Below the pieces are notes generated by a model. The model did not search any database. It had not been told where the DNA came from and saw only the letters and a program-made list of their open reading frames with translations. From an uncultured Porphyromonadaceae bacterium (lineage in GTDB: Bacteria > Bacteroidota > Bacteroidia > Bacteroidales > UBA11471), in the NCBI GenBank assembly GCA_900547555.1, contig URHG01000036.1, forward strand, positions 1 to 28,310: DNA of 28,310 nt, given 5' to 3'. A program made the translations under genes and the position numbers. Numbering within the stretch: position 1 is the stretch's first letter; the number at the start of each line of letters is the position of its first letter. Below, one piece after another: positions 1 to 6,646 of this stretch.

Positions 1-45
1 CAGTCGCAACATGATTTCCCCGAAAGTAACAACTTTTTTGCTCAT
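1..45 (-). CDS. kdgK: PfkB-family sugar kinase, N-terminus only (KdgK-like), cut by window edge
   Basis: Only the first 15 codons are in the window, reading MSKKVVTFGEIMLRL from the ATG at 45. This is the usual opening of PfkB/ribokinase-family kinases, in which the VxxxGE motif begins the first beta strand of the sugar-binding fold. The exact wording is most like 2-keto-3-deoxygluconate kinase (KDG + ATP to KDPG), but other sugar kinases of the family begin in a similar way. The gene lies downstream of the mlaEF pair on the same strand, about 140 bp away, and has its own candidate -7 box. Seen: the 15 residues. Inferred: the family, with moderate confidence; the substrate, with low confidence. 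Confidence 0.6.
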   Translation of the reverse strand, partial: MSKKVVTFGEIMLRL

Positions 46-107
46 AGCAGTTTGTATTTTTTTAGTCTCAAATAAATATGAGAAACATGTATGTGTGAAT
101 CAGTCTA

Positions 108-115
108 CAAAGATA
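108..115 (-). promoter_or_regulatory. Bacteroidetes -7 box, TATCTTTG, for the sugar kinase
   Basis: Read on the minus strand this matches TAnnTTTG exactly. It sits about 60 bp upstream of the kinase ATG. No clear -33 TTTG is seen at the usual 19-21 bp spacing, so the call rests on the -7 box and its position. Confidence 0.4.
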
Positions 116-186
116 TTTGTTTTTATTGGAAATAATAAATAACGGGCCGAAAAACTTATGAATCTTATGTTTTGCCAGTAAGACGG

Positions 187-960
187 TTATTCTTTTTGCG
201 GATTGCGGTCGATGTATTTTTTTACGGTTTTGAAGAGGTTCGATGCAAAAACGAAGTTATTCAGCTTCTCATTGGTCGAGGTGAAAATATCGTCTTTATT
301 TCCCACCCATTCTTTTTGTCCCTGATTGAGAAAAATGATATTTTCTCCAATACCCAGTACCGAACTCATGTCATGGGTATTGATGATGGTCGTGATGTTG
401 TATTCGCGTGTGATGTCCTTGATGAGTTCGTCGATGAGGATCGACGTTTGCGGGTCGAGTCCCGAGTTGGGCTCGTCGCAGAAAAGGTATTTGGGGTTGA
501 GCGCGATGGCCCGGGCTATGGCGACTCGTTTCTGCATACCGCCGCTTATTTCCGACGGATATTGCTTGTCGGCACCCGAAAGGTTTACACGTTCGATACA
601 GAATCGGGCCCGTTTCTCTCTTTCGGCGGCAGATTGCCGGGTAAACATTTTCAGCGGGAATATGACGTTTTCGAGAACGGTGAGCGAGTCGAATAAGGCC
701 GAGCCTTGAAACAACATGCCTATTTCGCTGCGCAGAGCTTTTACTTGGGAGGCGTTCATGCGGAGGAAGTCGTTACCGTCGTAAAGGACCTCTCCCGAGT
801 CGGGACGTATGAGTCCGACGATCGATTTCATCATTACCGTTTTTCCCGAACCGCTTTTGCCGATGATAAGATTGGTTTTCCCGGCAAAGAATTGGGCCGA
901 AATATCGTTCAGGATAGTTTTCCCGTCGAATGTCTTGAAAATATGTTTTACTTCGATCAT
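187..960 (-). CDS. mlaF: MlaF-like ABC transporter ATP-binding protein (257 aa)
   Basis: ATPase of a MlaFEDB-type ABC system that moves phospholipids between the inner membrane and the periplasm. Visible motifs are Walker A GKSGSGKT (about residues 34-41), the signature SGGMQKR (about 139-145), Walker B YLFCDEP (about 158-164) followed by NSGLDP, and the switch histidine in NTHD (about 196). The NSGLDP D-loop and the SGGMQKR signature are typical of MlaF rather than of amino-acid importers. Length fits the family. The ATG overlaps the stop of the MlaE gene upstream by 4 bp (ATGA), so the two are translationally coupled. No MCE-domain (MlaD) gene follows: the next gene on the strand is a sugar kinase. 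Confidence 0.88.
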   Translation of the reverse strand: MIEVKHIFKTFDGKTILNDISAQFFAGKTNLIIGKSGSGKTVMMKSIVGLIRPDSGEVLYDGNDFLRMNASQVKALRSEIGMLFQGSALFDSLTVLENVIFPLKMFTRQSAAEREKRARFCIERVNLSGADKQYPSEISGGMQKRVAIARAIALNPKYLFCDEPNSGLDPQTSILIDELIKDITREYNITTIINTHDMSSVLGIGENIIFLNQGQKEWVGNKDDIFTSTNEKLNNFVFASNLFKTVKKYIDRNPQKE

Positions 961-1709
961 TGTAAAAGCAGTTTAGTAAGTATCACGTCGAGCAGGAGTA
1001 TCATGACACTGCTCACTACGACCGAGTCGGTACTGGCTTTGCCCACTTCGAGAGCTCCGCCTTTTACCCGGTATCCGAAGTATGAGGCAACGCTGCTGAT
1101 GACGAAGGCGAAAAAGAATGATTTGATAATGGTGTACCAAACATAATATTCGGTGAAATAGGATTGCAACCCGTAGATATACCGCGATGCAGGAATGATG
1201 TCGGTAAACGCCGAAACGATATATCCGCCGAAGAGTCCCGAGAACATGCTGAAAACGACCAATACCGGAATAAATACTACCATGGCGGCGATTTTGGGAA
1301 GTATCAGGTAGTTGGCCGAGTTTACCCCCATGATGTCGAGAGCGTCGATTTGTTCGGTAACTCGCATGGTTCCGATTTCCGATGCAATGTTCGAGCCTAT
1401 TTTCCCGGCCAGCAGCAGACACATGATCGAAGACGAAAATTCCAATAGCAGCGTGTCGCGGGTAACGAGTCCCACAGTATAGGCCGGCAGTAGGGGAGAG
1501 GAGACATTGAGTTGTGTTTGAATGGTGATAACGGCCCCGATAAAGAGCGATATGGTAACGACAATGGCGATAGACCCGATGACCAGCATGTAGGCTTCAT
1601 CTTTGAATCGCCTGAAAAATTCGCTCCAACGGTCGGGGGTGGTAAAAATCTTTTTCAGCAATAAAATATAGTCGCCGAAACGGTATAGTGATCGAAAAAG
1701 AATTTTCAT
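957..1709 (-). CDS. mlaE: MlaE-like ABC transporter permease (250 aa)
   Basis: Membrane permease partner of the ATPase downstream. It carries the MlaE family core AGKIGSNIASEIGTMRVTEQ (about residues 101-120) followed by IDALDIMGVN, which in the family forms the coupling region that contacts MlaF. Hydrophobic segments are at roughly 43-65, 85-102, 141-166, 190-210 and 230-248. The frame stays open to an upstream ATG at 1763, but that start lies within a candidate -7 box at 1761-1768. The ATG at 1709 gives MKILFRSLYR and the usual family length, so I chose it. Substrate is inferred from the family to be phospholipid. Confidence 0.87.
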   Translation of the reverse strand: MKILFRSLYRFGDYILLLKKIFTTPDRWSEFFRRFKDEAYMLVIGSIAIVVTISLFIGAVITIQTQLNVSSPLLPAYTVGLVTRDTLLLEFSSSIMCLLLAGKIGSNIASEIGTMRVTEQIDALDIMGVNSANYLILPKIAAMVVFIPVLVVFSMFSGLFGGYIVSAFTDIIPASRYIYGLQSYFTEYYVWYTIIKSFFFAFVISSVASYFGYRVKGGALEVGKASTDSVVVSSVMILLLDVILTKLLLQ

Positions 1710-1760
1710 AAAAACATGAATTTTAGTCGTCTCTTGGAAAGAGAACGACAGAAAACCTCG

Positions 1761-1768
1761 CAAACTTA
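1761..1768 (-). promoter_or_regulatory. Bacteroidetes -7 box, TAAGTTTG, for mlaEF
   Basis: Exact match to TAnnTTTG on the minus strand, about 52 bp upstream of the chosen mlaE start. No good -33 box is visible. It also argues against the longer reading of mlaE that would begin at 1763. Confidence 0.4.
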
Positions 1769-1899
1769 ATGAAAATCGTTGGAATAAGCGAATAAAATCG
1801 AAAGAATCGCTTCGCTCGGCTGAATAAAAAGAGTTGTTATACGGAGTAATGACGTGGATTTTTTAAATAATTGACGGTCTGCCGATATGAATCTTTTTT

Positions 1900-1907
1900 T
1901 AATTTTG
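1900..1907 (+). promoter_or_regulatory. Bacteroidetes -7 box, TAATTTTG, for the small lipoprotein
   Basis: Exact TAnnTTTG match about 93 bp before the ATG at 2001. The region is AT-rich, so a chance match is possible. A near match, TATCTTTA at 1937-1944, lies closer to the gene and is an alternative. Confidence 0.3.
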
Positions 1908-2000
1908 TGATTACGAAAGAGGAATTTCTTTTTATTTATCTTTACTGCGGATATTGTTTATAATCCTTTTAATATGTATTTGGGAGGTGAAGCGGATTGT

Positions 2001-2444
2001 ATGGAAACGAAGAAAATTTTAGGGGTTGTTTTGTGTATAAGTATTATGGTGCTTGTAGGTTGTGTAAAAAACGAAGACGAAAAGTTTATTCCGATCGAGT
2101 TGGCGATAGAGAGTACAGATTTGACACGGATAGGGAATGATGAGTTTACGATTCCTTCCGAAGGCGGGAGTTTTACGATTTGCAGTGCGGAAAGAGGTGT
2201 GTCGTTTATGGTGAATTGGCTTGAATTTGATGGGGTGGAATATTATTTGACAGATGAGGAAGTAGATGCAGGATATTACGACAACGATTGGGTGACGGTA
2301 GTTTTATTGGAAACTTCCCCTGTGAAATACGAGATTGTTCTCAAAGCCAATACATCGCGAGAGAGGAACCGGGTACGTATCGGGGTTAATTGTTTCCATT
2401 ATAGTTACCGTATTCTGAGTATTGTTCAGCAGTCGGGAGAATAA
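2001..2444 (+). CDS. Small lipoprotein with a BACON-like beta domain (147 aa)
   Basis: The N-terminus METKKILG is followed by a hydrophobic stretch and the lipobox LVGC, so it should be a signal-peptidase II lipoprotein with the mature protein starting VKNEDEK. The rest is one all-beta domain: FTIPSEGGSFTI opens it and SIVQQSGE closes it. That pattern is shared with BACON and related immunoglobulin-like domains of Bacteroidetes surface proteins; BACON domains in general are linked to glycan or mucin binding. Here the domain stands alone with no enzyme or receptor attached. An upstream in-frame ATG at 1974 would put nine residues before the signal peptide, so 2001 is preferred. The gene looks more AT-rich than its neighbours and stands alone. 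The domain assignment is inferred from pattern; the function is unknown. Confidence 0.6.
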   Translation: METKKILGVVLCISIMVLVGCVKNEDEKFIPIELAIESTDLTRIGNDEFTIPSEGGSFTICSAERGVSFMVNWLEFDGVEYYLTDEEVDAGYYDNDWVTVVLLETSPVKYEIVLKANTSRERNRVRIGVNCFHYSYRILSIVQQSGE

Positions 2445-2661
2445 GTATTTATACGAATTGGGGGAAAGAGAATCGGGTTCCGAACAGTCCGCCAAATGAG
2501 TTTCCTGAATAGCCTCGGTTATTGTCTTTAAAATAAATACGTTGGCACATCTTTCGTGTAAAAAAATGTGTTGGATTTGGTTTATCTTATAGAATTGCCC
2601 TATCTGTAAAAATGGTATTTTTTTCAGTATTTCAGATATAACTCTTATAAAAATCTCCCGC

Positions 2662-2669
2662 TATTTTTG
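2662..2669 (+). promoter_or_regulatory. Bacteroidetes -7 box, TATTTTTG, for the hydrolase gene
   Basis: Exact TAnnTTTG match 39 bp before the ATG at 2708. A consensus -33 box is not evident. Confidence 0.45.
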
Positions 2670-2707
2670 CATCGATCAAAGAATGATATAATACAAAAAT
2701 AAAAGGT

Positions 2708-3769
2708 ATGAAGAAAAAACTGATTGTTGGTTTTGTGCTTTTTTCGATATTGGGCACAGGAGTTATCAACGGACAAGAATCGACAAATGTAAAGATAACA
2801 ACCATGAGTAAATTGGCAAATGACACGCGCGTGTTCGTAATTGACCCTGAAATCAGTGTGCAGGGAGTACGGTTTAAGAACCGTTTTGGTATAGAGTTGG
2901 CAGGACATCTTTATCTTCCTAAAAATTTCGATGCGTCGAAGAAGTATGCCGCCATCGCCGTATGCGGTCCTTTCGGTGCTGTGAAAGAACAGGCATCGGG
3001 GTTGTATGCGCAGGAGATGGCCCGTCGCGGGTTTGTAACGGTGGCGTTTGATCCCTCTTTTACGGGCGAAAGCGAAGGGTCGCCGCGTTATGTGGCTTCG
3101 CCAGATATTAACACAGAAGATTTCTCGGCTGCGGTCGACTTTCTTTCTTTGCTCGATTTTGTAGACCCTGATCAGGTAGGTATCATAGGCATTTGCGGTT
3201 GGGGTGGTTTGGCATTGAATGCGGCGGCTATCGATACCCGTATAAAGGCAACGGTTACATCGACTATGTATGATATGAGCCGGGTGAATGCCAATGGTTA
3301 TTTCGATGCGATGGACGATGATGCCCGTTATGAACTGAAACAACAACTCAACGCACAGCGTATCGAAGACGCTCGTAATGGCCGATATGCTTTGGCCGGT
3401 GGAGTGGTCGATATGTTACCCGATGATGCGCCCTGGTTTGTCAAGGATTATCACGCCTATTATAAGACGAAACGGGGTTATCATAAACGCTCTCTCAATT
3501 CCAATGGCGGCTGGAACAAGACCTCGGCACTTTCATTTATCAATACGCCCCAACTTGCGTATAGTGATGAAATCCGCAGTGCGGTACTCTTGATACATGG
3601 CGAAAAGGCGCATTCCCGTTATTTCAGTGAAGATGCTTTCAAAAAGTTGAAAGGAGATAATAAAGAGCTGTCGATTATCCCCGGAGCAACGCATGTGGAC
3701 CTTTATGACAATTTCGAAAAAATCCCGTTCGACAAGTTGGAAAACTTTTTTGAGAAGAATCTGAAATAG
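2708..3769 (+). CDS. Secreted alpha/beta-hydrolase-fold protein with atypical nucleophile elbow (353 aa)
   Basis: Residues 1-22 form a signal peptide (basic MKKK, hydrophobic core, cleavage near NGQ). The mature part looks like a dienelactone-hydrolase or COG1073-type alpha/beta hydrolase: the strand AAIAVCGPFG near 81-90, FDPSFTGESEG near 114-124, the elbow GIIGICGWGGLALNAAAID near 158-176, and IPGATHVDLYD near 324-334 with the expected catalytic histidine (H329). In the usual elbow C-x-S-G-G the serine is the nucleophile; here the matching position is W165 in C-G-W-G-G. A cysteine (C163) sits two residues earlier. The acid residue is also not obvious in HGEKAHSRYFSEDAF. The fold assignment is firm; enzymatic activity is not. 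The gene stands alone, with a -7 box upstream and a strong terminator downstream. Confidence 0.75.
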   Translation: MKKKLIVGFVLFSILGTGVINGQESTNVKITTMSKLANDTRVFVIDPEISVQGVRFKNRFGIELAGHLYLPKNFDASKKYAAIAVCGPFGAVKEQASGLYAQEMARRGFVTVAFDPSFTGESEGSPRYVASPDINTEDFSAAVDFLSLLDFVDPDQVGIIGICGWGGLALNAAAIDTRIKATVTSTMYDMSRVNANGYFDAMDDDARYELKQQLNAQRIEDARNGRYALAGGVVDMLPDDAPWFVKDYHAYYKTKRGYHKRSLNSNGGWNKTSALSFINTPQLAYSDEIRSAVLLIHGEKAHSRYFSEDAFKKLKGDNKELSIIPGATHVDLYDNFEKIPFDKLENFFEKNLK

Positions 3770-3797
3770 GTTTTAAACGGTAAATTGTGGAATTGAA

Positions 3798-3848
3798 CGG
3801 AGTGTGGCGAGCGGTTTGATACAGCGTTCGCTACACTTCGCTTTTTTT
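3798..3848 (+). terminator. Rho-independent terminator after the hydrolase gene
   Basis: A 16-bp stem (3798-3813 paired with 3825-3840, with three G-U pairs when read as RNA) has an 11-nt loop and is followed by a run of seven T at 3842-3848. It starts 28 bp after the stop codon. Confidence 0.85.
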
Positions 3849-3945
3849 GTATGAAGTCGGGTAAAAGTCGTTTTATATAGAAAATCGTCGTGTGTAGTAA
3901 AAAAAGCGTGGAGCCAATTGTAAGGCCTCTTTGTGGAGATTTCAT

Positions 3946-3988
3946 AAAAAGGAGTGGTATCGACCGGTGCCGGTTTCTCCCTTTTTTG
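3946..3988 (+). terminator. Possible second hairpin with T-run before the glycosylase gene
   Basis: GGAG (3951-3954) can pair with CTCC (3977-3980), with an inner ACCG/CGGT stem, flanked by A5 upstream and T6 downstream. The stem is interrupted and asymmetric. It sits directly against the -7 box of the next gene, so it may be a backup terminator or only a chance structure. Confidence 0.35.
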
Positions 3989-3996
3989 TACTTTTG
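3989..3996 (+). promoter_or_regulatory. Bacteroidetes -7 box, TACTTTTG, for the glycosylase gene
   Basis: Exact TAnnTTTG match 46 bp before the ATG at 4043. The -33 element is not clear. Confidence 0.5.
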
Positions 3997-4042
3997 TGAA
4001 GGATAATGTTTCCTTACCGAATTGTATAAGAAAAAATTAAGA

Positions 4043-4690
4043 ATGGCGGAACAAAATTTCCCATTGTACGAAGAGGGTATTGCTTTTCTCAAAAGACGAG
4101 ACAAAAAATTGGCTTGGTTGATAGGGCGGATAGGAAAAATTTTGCATGTCGATACCAAAGACGATTTTCAGTTTTTTGTCGAGCAAATAGTAGGGCAGAT
4201 GCTCTCGATTAAGGTAGCCGATGTGATGATAGGGCGATTGATCGATTATTGCCGGGGAACAATAACGGTCGATGCGATATGCAGTCTGTCGGTAGAGGAG
4301 TTCAGGAGCTTGGGTATCTCTACAAGGAAAGCGGAATGTATCCGGCAAGTAGCTTCTATGATAAGAGGTGGCGCTCTCGATTTTGTGCAACTTCGGGGAT
4401 TGCCTGATGCCGATATAATGAAGATCTTGACTTCTATCAAGGGTATTGGTCCGTGGACTGCGAAAATGTATCTCTATAAAATCCATCGTCCCGATGTGCT
4501 TCCTTATGAAGATGCCGTTTTTTTATCAGCATATAAATGGCTTTATCGCACGCGAAATGTAAAACCGGAGGCAGTCAGGCATTGTTGTCGGAAGTGGTCT
4601 CCTTATGCTTCGATAGCTGCGATGTATCTGTATGCGGCGTATGAGGAGGGGTTGATCGGCACGGAGGCTCCATTATTGGAAAATTTGTAA
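4043..4690 (+). CDS. DNA-3-methyladenine glycosylase II, AlkA-like HhH-GPD enzyme (215 aa)
   Basis: Base-excision repair enzyme expected to release alkylated purines from DNA in the cytoplasm. It shows the family landmarks in order: QIVGQMLSIKVAD (about 48-60), matching the IVGQQLSxKAA helix; the helix-hairpin-helix SIKGIGPWTAKM (about 131-142), which grips the DNA backbone; and the catalytic aspartate D157 in LPYEDAVF. The length of about 215 aa matches short AlkA forms without the N-terminal TBP-like domain of E. coli AlkA. A TTG at 4022 would add seven residues; the ATG at 4043 is preferred because the segment between is not family-like. No Ada or AlkB gene is nearby. Family and fold are well supported; exact lesion range is unknown. 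Confidence 0.85.
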   Translation: MAEQNFPLYEEGIAFLKRRDKKLAWLIGRIGKILHVDTKDDFQFFVEQIVGQMLSIKVADVMIGRLIDYCRGTITVDAICSLSVEEFRSLGISTRKAECIRQVASMIRGGALDFVQLRGLPDADIMKILTSIKGIGPWTAKMYLYKIHRPDVLPYEDAVFLSAYKWLYRTRNVKPEAVRHCCRKWSPYASIAAMYLYAAYEEGLIGTEAPLLENL

Positions 4691-4847
4691 AACGATGTGT
4701 TTCTAGATTGAATAGTGAGGTCGAAGGAGTGTTTTTCAAAGATTTCCGATGCGATTCCCATATAACTGTGTTTTTTGTTTTTCCAGTGGTGAAATAGGGC
4801 TTCGGCATAAAAAAAGGACAATTGTGTGGCAATTCGTCGAAAATCGT

Positions 4848-4855
4848 TATCTTTG
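4848..4855 (+). promoter_or_regulatory. Bacteroidetes -7 box, TATCTTTG, for lptB
   Basis: Exact TAnnTTTG match. Transcription would be expected to start within a few bases of 4860, which is at or next to the first ATG of lptB (4862). This bears on which start codon is used. A TTG at 4822-4824 is a weak -33 candidate at a slightly long spacing (23 bp). Confidence 0.5.
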
Positions 4856-4861
4856 CCTCTT

Positions 4862-5710
4862 ATGAAATGGATCGATAACATAAAGCCAATCATTCATCAT
4901 AAAAGGGTTGCCATGCCGGATCCGGAGGAGATGGAACATCTTGCCGCCGAAGGTAAAATGGTACTGCGCACCGAAGACCTTGTAAAAAAATACGGGCAGC
5001 GTACGGTGGCCAATCACGTATCTATCAATGTGCGTCAGGGAGAAATTGTAGGATTGCTGGGGCCTAACGGTGCCGGTAAGACGACGACATTCTATATGAC
5101 GACGGGATTGATTACGCCCAACGAAGGCCGTATCTTTCTCAATGACCTCGATATTACGTCGTTTCCTGTTTATCGCCGGGCGCAGTATGGCATCGGATAT
5201 TTGGCGCAGGAAGCGTCGGTATTCCGAAAGTTGTCGGTAGAAGATAATCTGATTGCCGTTCTGCAAATGACCGGTAAAAGTAAGGAGTATCAGAAAGAAA
5301 AACTCGAAAGTCTTATTGCCGAATTCCGACTCGAAAAAGTGCGCAAGAATTTGGGCGACCGGTTATCGGGGGGGGAACGCCGTCGTACCGAAATAGCCCG
5401 TTGCCTGGCTATCGACCCGAAATTCATCATGCTCGATGAGCCTTTTGCGGGTGTCGACCCCATTGCGGTAGAAGATATTCAGTATATCGTTTATAAATTG
5501 AAAGAGAAAAATATCGGTATCCTTATTACCGACCATAATGCCCCGGAAACGTTGAGTATTACCGATAGGGCGTATCTTCTTTTCGAAGGTAAGATATTGT
5601 TTCAGGGAACTTCCGAAGAGTTGGCTTCCAATCCGGTTGTGCGGGAGAAATATCTGGGACGTAATTTTATATTTCACCGGAAACAATTCGACCATCTCGA
5701 AGGCAAATAA
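4862..5710 (+). CDS. lptB: LptB, lipopolysaccharide export ABC ATPase (282 aa as called)
   Basis: Cytoplasmic ATPase that powers LptB2FG, which extracts lipopolysaccharide from the inner membrane for transport to the outer membrane. Visible are Walker A GPNGAGKT (about 67-74), the Q-loop region GYLAQEASVFRKLSVEDN, the signature LSGGERRRTEIAR, Walker B FIMLDEPFAGVDP and the switch histidine in LITDHNA. FRKLSVEDN and SGGERRR are diagnostic of LptB. The core begins at MVLRTEDLVKKYG (residue 33, position 4958), which gives 250 aa, the usual family length. The first ATG (4862) adds 32 residues; another ATG at 4913 adds 15. Because the -7 box ends only 6 bp before 4862, a start at 4913 or 4958 is quite possible. 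LptF and LptG are not in the window. Confidence 0.92.
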   Translation: MKWIDNIKPIIHHKRVAMPDPEEMEHLAAEGKMVLRTEDLVKKYGQRTVANHVSINVRQGEIVGLLGPNGAGKTTTFYMTTGLITPNEGRIFLNDLDITSFPVYRRAQYGIGYLAQEASVFRKLSVEDNLIAVLQMTGKSKEYQKEKLESLIAEFRLEKVRKNLGDRLSGGERRRTEIARCLAIDPKFIMLDEPFAGVDPIAVEDIQYIVYKLKEKNIGILITDHNAPETLSITDRAYLLFEGKILFQGTSEELASNPVVREKYLGRNFIFHRKQFDHLEGK

Positions 5711-5734
5711 TTCATGTGCGCCGATTGCTTCGGA

Positions 5735-6637
5735 CTATCGGTTCGGTAAATGCAGGCTTTCTAAATTTTTTTGCCGTTTGAGGCGGCGTTGTAAAATCCA
5801 TATCATTATTACGGTAATCGAAGTGCTGGCTATGACCCAGCCGGTATCACCCGAAGACGTGCCGACGGCGTCGAACAGACTATCGTTGTTGCCTGTCCCC
5901 CAAATGTAGGCGCCAATGACCGAGAGACTGTTGTTGAGGGCATGGGCGGTTACGGGTAGCCAGATATTACCCGACCATACCAAAAGATACCCGAAAAAAG
6001 CTCCTAACAGCATGCGAGGAACGAAGCCGTAGAATTGGAAATGTATGGCGCTGAAAATTATGGCAGTCGTCCATACGGCGACATGGTGGTTACGGAACTT
6101 TTCGAGAAAGAGACGTTGAACGATTCCTCTGAACACAAATTCTTCACCGATGCCGGTTAGGGCGCCGACAATCAGTATCATGATCGTCAAGTCTCCGATA
6201 TTTGACATCTGCAACATGTTGCGGGTCATTTCTTGTGCACTGGCTTCTTGCGCTTTCAACCAGTTTTCGATATTCGAGAATGTCTCCGGCAGGATTATCG
6301 ATTCGTTCCATTCGATGATAAGGTTCATCGCCGGGACAGAGAAAAGCATACACAGCACGATGCCCACGACGGCCCCGATACCCGGAGACCGGTCGGCTTG
6401 CAGGTATCTGACGGGATTCCCGCCGAAAAGGTAGGCGGCGCATAGTGCCGGCAGAATAAAGAGTATGATGTCTTGTGCCGACAGTGCCATGCGTGTGAGG
6501 CTTATTCCCGAGAAAATAAACGATAGGAATATCGTAAGGAGCGATACGAAACATAAACATAGCAACTCGATCCCTATAAAAATCAGGAATTTTACGGTAA
6601 AAGAAGATTGGGCGAAATGGTTATAAAGAATACGCAT
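5735..6637 (-). CDS. CPBP-family intramembrane metalloprotease (300 aa)
   Basis: Multi-pass membrane protein of the CAAX protease/bacteriocin-processing (Abi, CPBP) family. The motifs are present: EEFVFR (E165, E166, R170), the histidine in AIHFQFYGF (H199), and HALNN (H232 and the following asparagines), which together form the metal and catalytic site in the family. About seven to eight hydrophobic segments are visible, with a longer hydrophilic loop near residues 110-145. Bacterial members are linked to processing or immunity roles, but most have no known substrate. The gene follows menA by 9 bp on the same strand, so the two are probably co-transcribed. It ends 24 bp from the convergent lptB stop. 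Confidence 0.82.
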   Translation of the reverse strand: MRILYNHFAQSSFTVKFLIFIGIELLCLCFVSLLTIFLSFIFSGISLTRMALSAQDIILFILPALCAAYLFGGNPVRYLQADRSPGIGAVVGIVLCMLFSVPAMNLIIEWNESIILPETFSNIENWLKAQEASAQEMTRNMLQMSNIGDLTIMILIVGALTGIGEEFVFRGIVQRLFLEKFRNHHVAVWTTAIIFSAIHFQFYGFVPRMLLGAFFGYLLVWSGNIWLPVTAHALNNSLSVIGAYIWGTGNNDSLFDAVGTSSGDTGWVIASTSITVIMIWILQRRLKRQKNLESLHLPNR

Positions 6638-6646
6638 GGTGTGAGA

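Noticed and set aside
172..709. Long plus-strand frames opposite mlaF
   Set aside because: They lie wholly antisense to a clear ABC ATPase and encode nothing family-like.
2645..3346. Long minus-strand frame (233 codons) opposite the hydrolase gene
   Set aside because: Antisense shadow of a well-supported gene; its sequence is rich in unusual residue runs and has no recognisable domain.
4022..4042. TTG start for the DNA glycosylase
   Set aside because: The ATG at 4043 gives a normal family N-terminus; the seven extra residues (LYKKKLR, with TTG as first codon) add nothing recognisable.
5721..5741. Hairpin CCGAT/ATCGG between convergent lptB and CPBP genes
   Set aside because: Only 5 bp with an 11-nt loop and no T-run; too weak to call a terminator.
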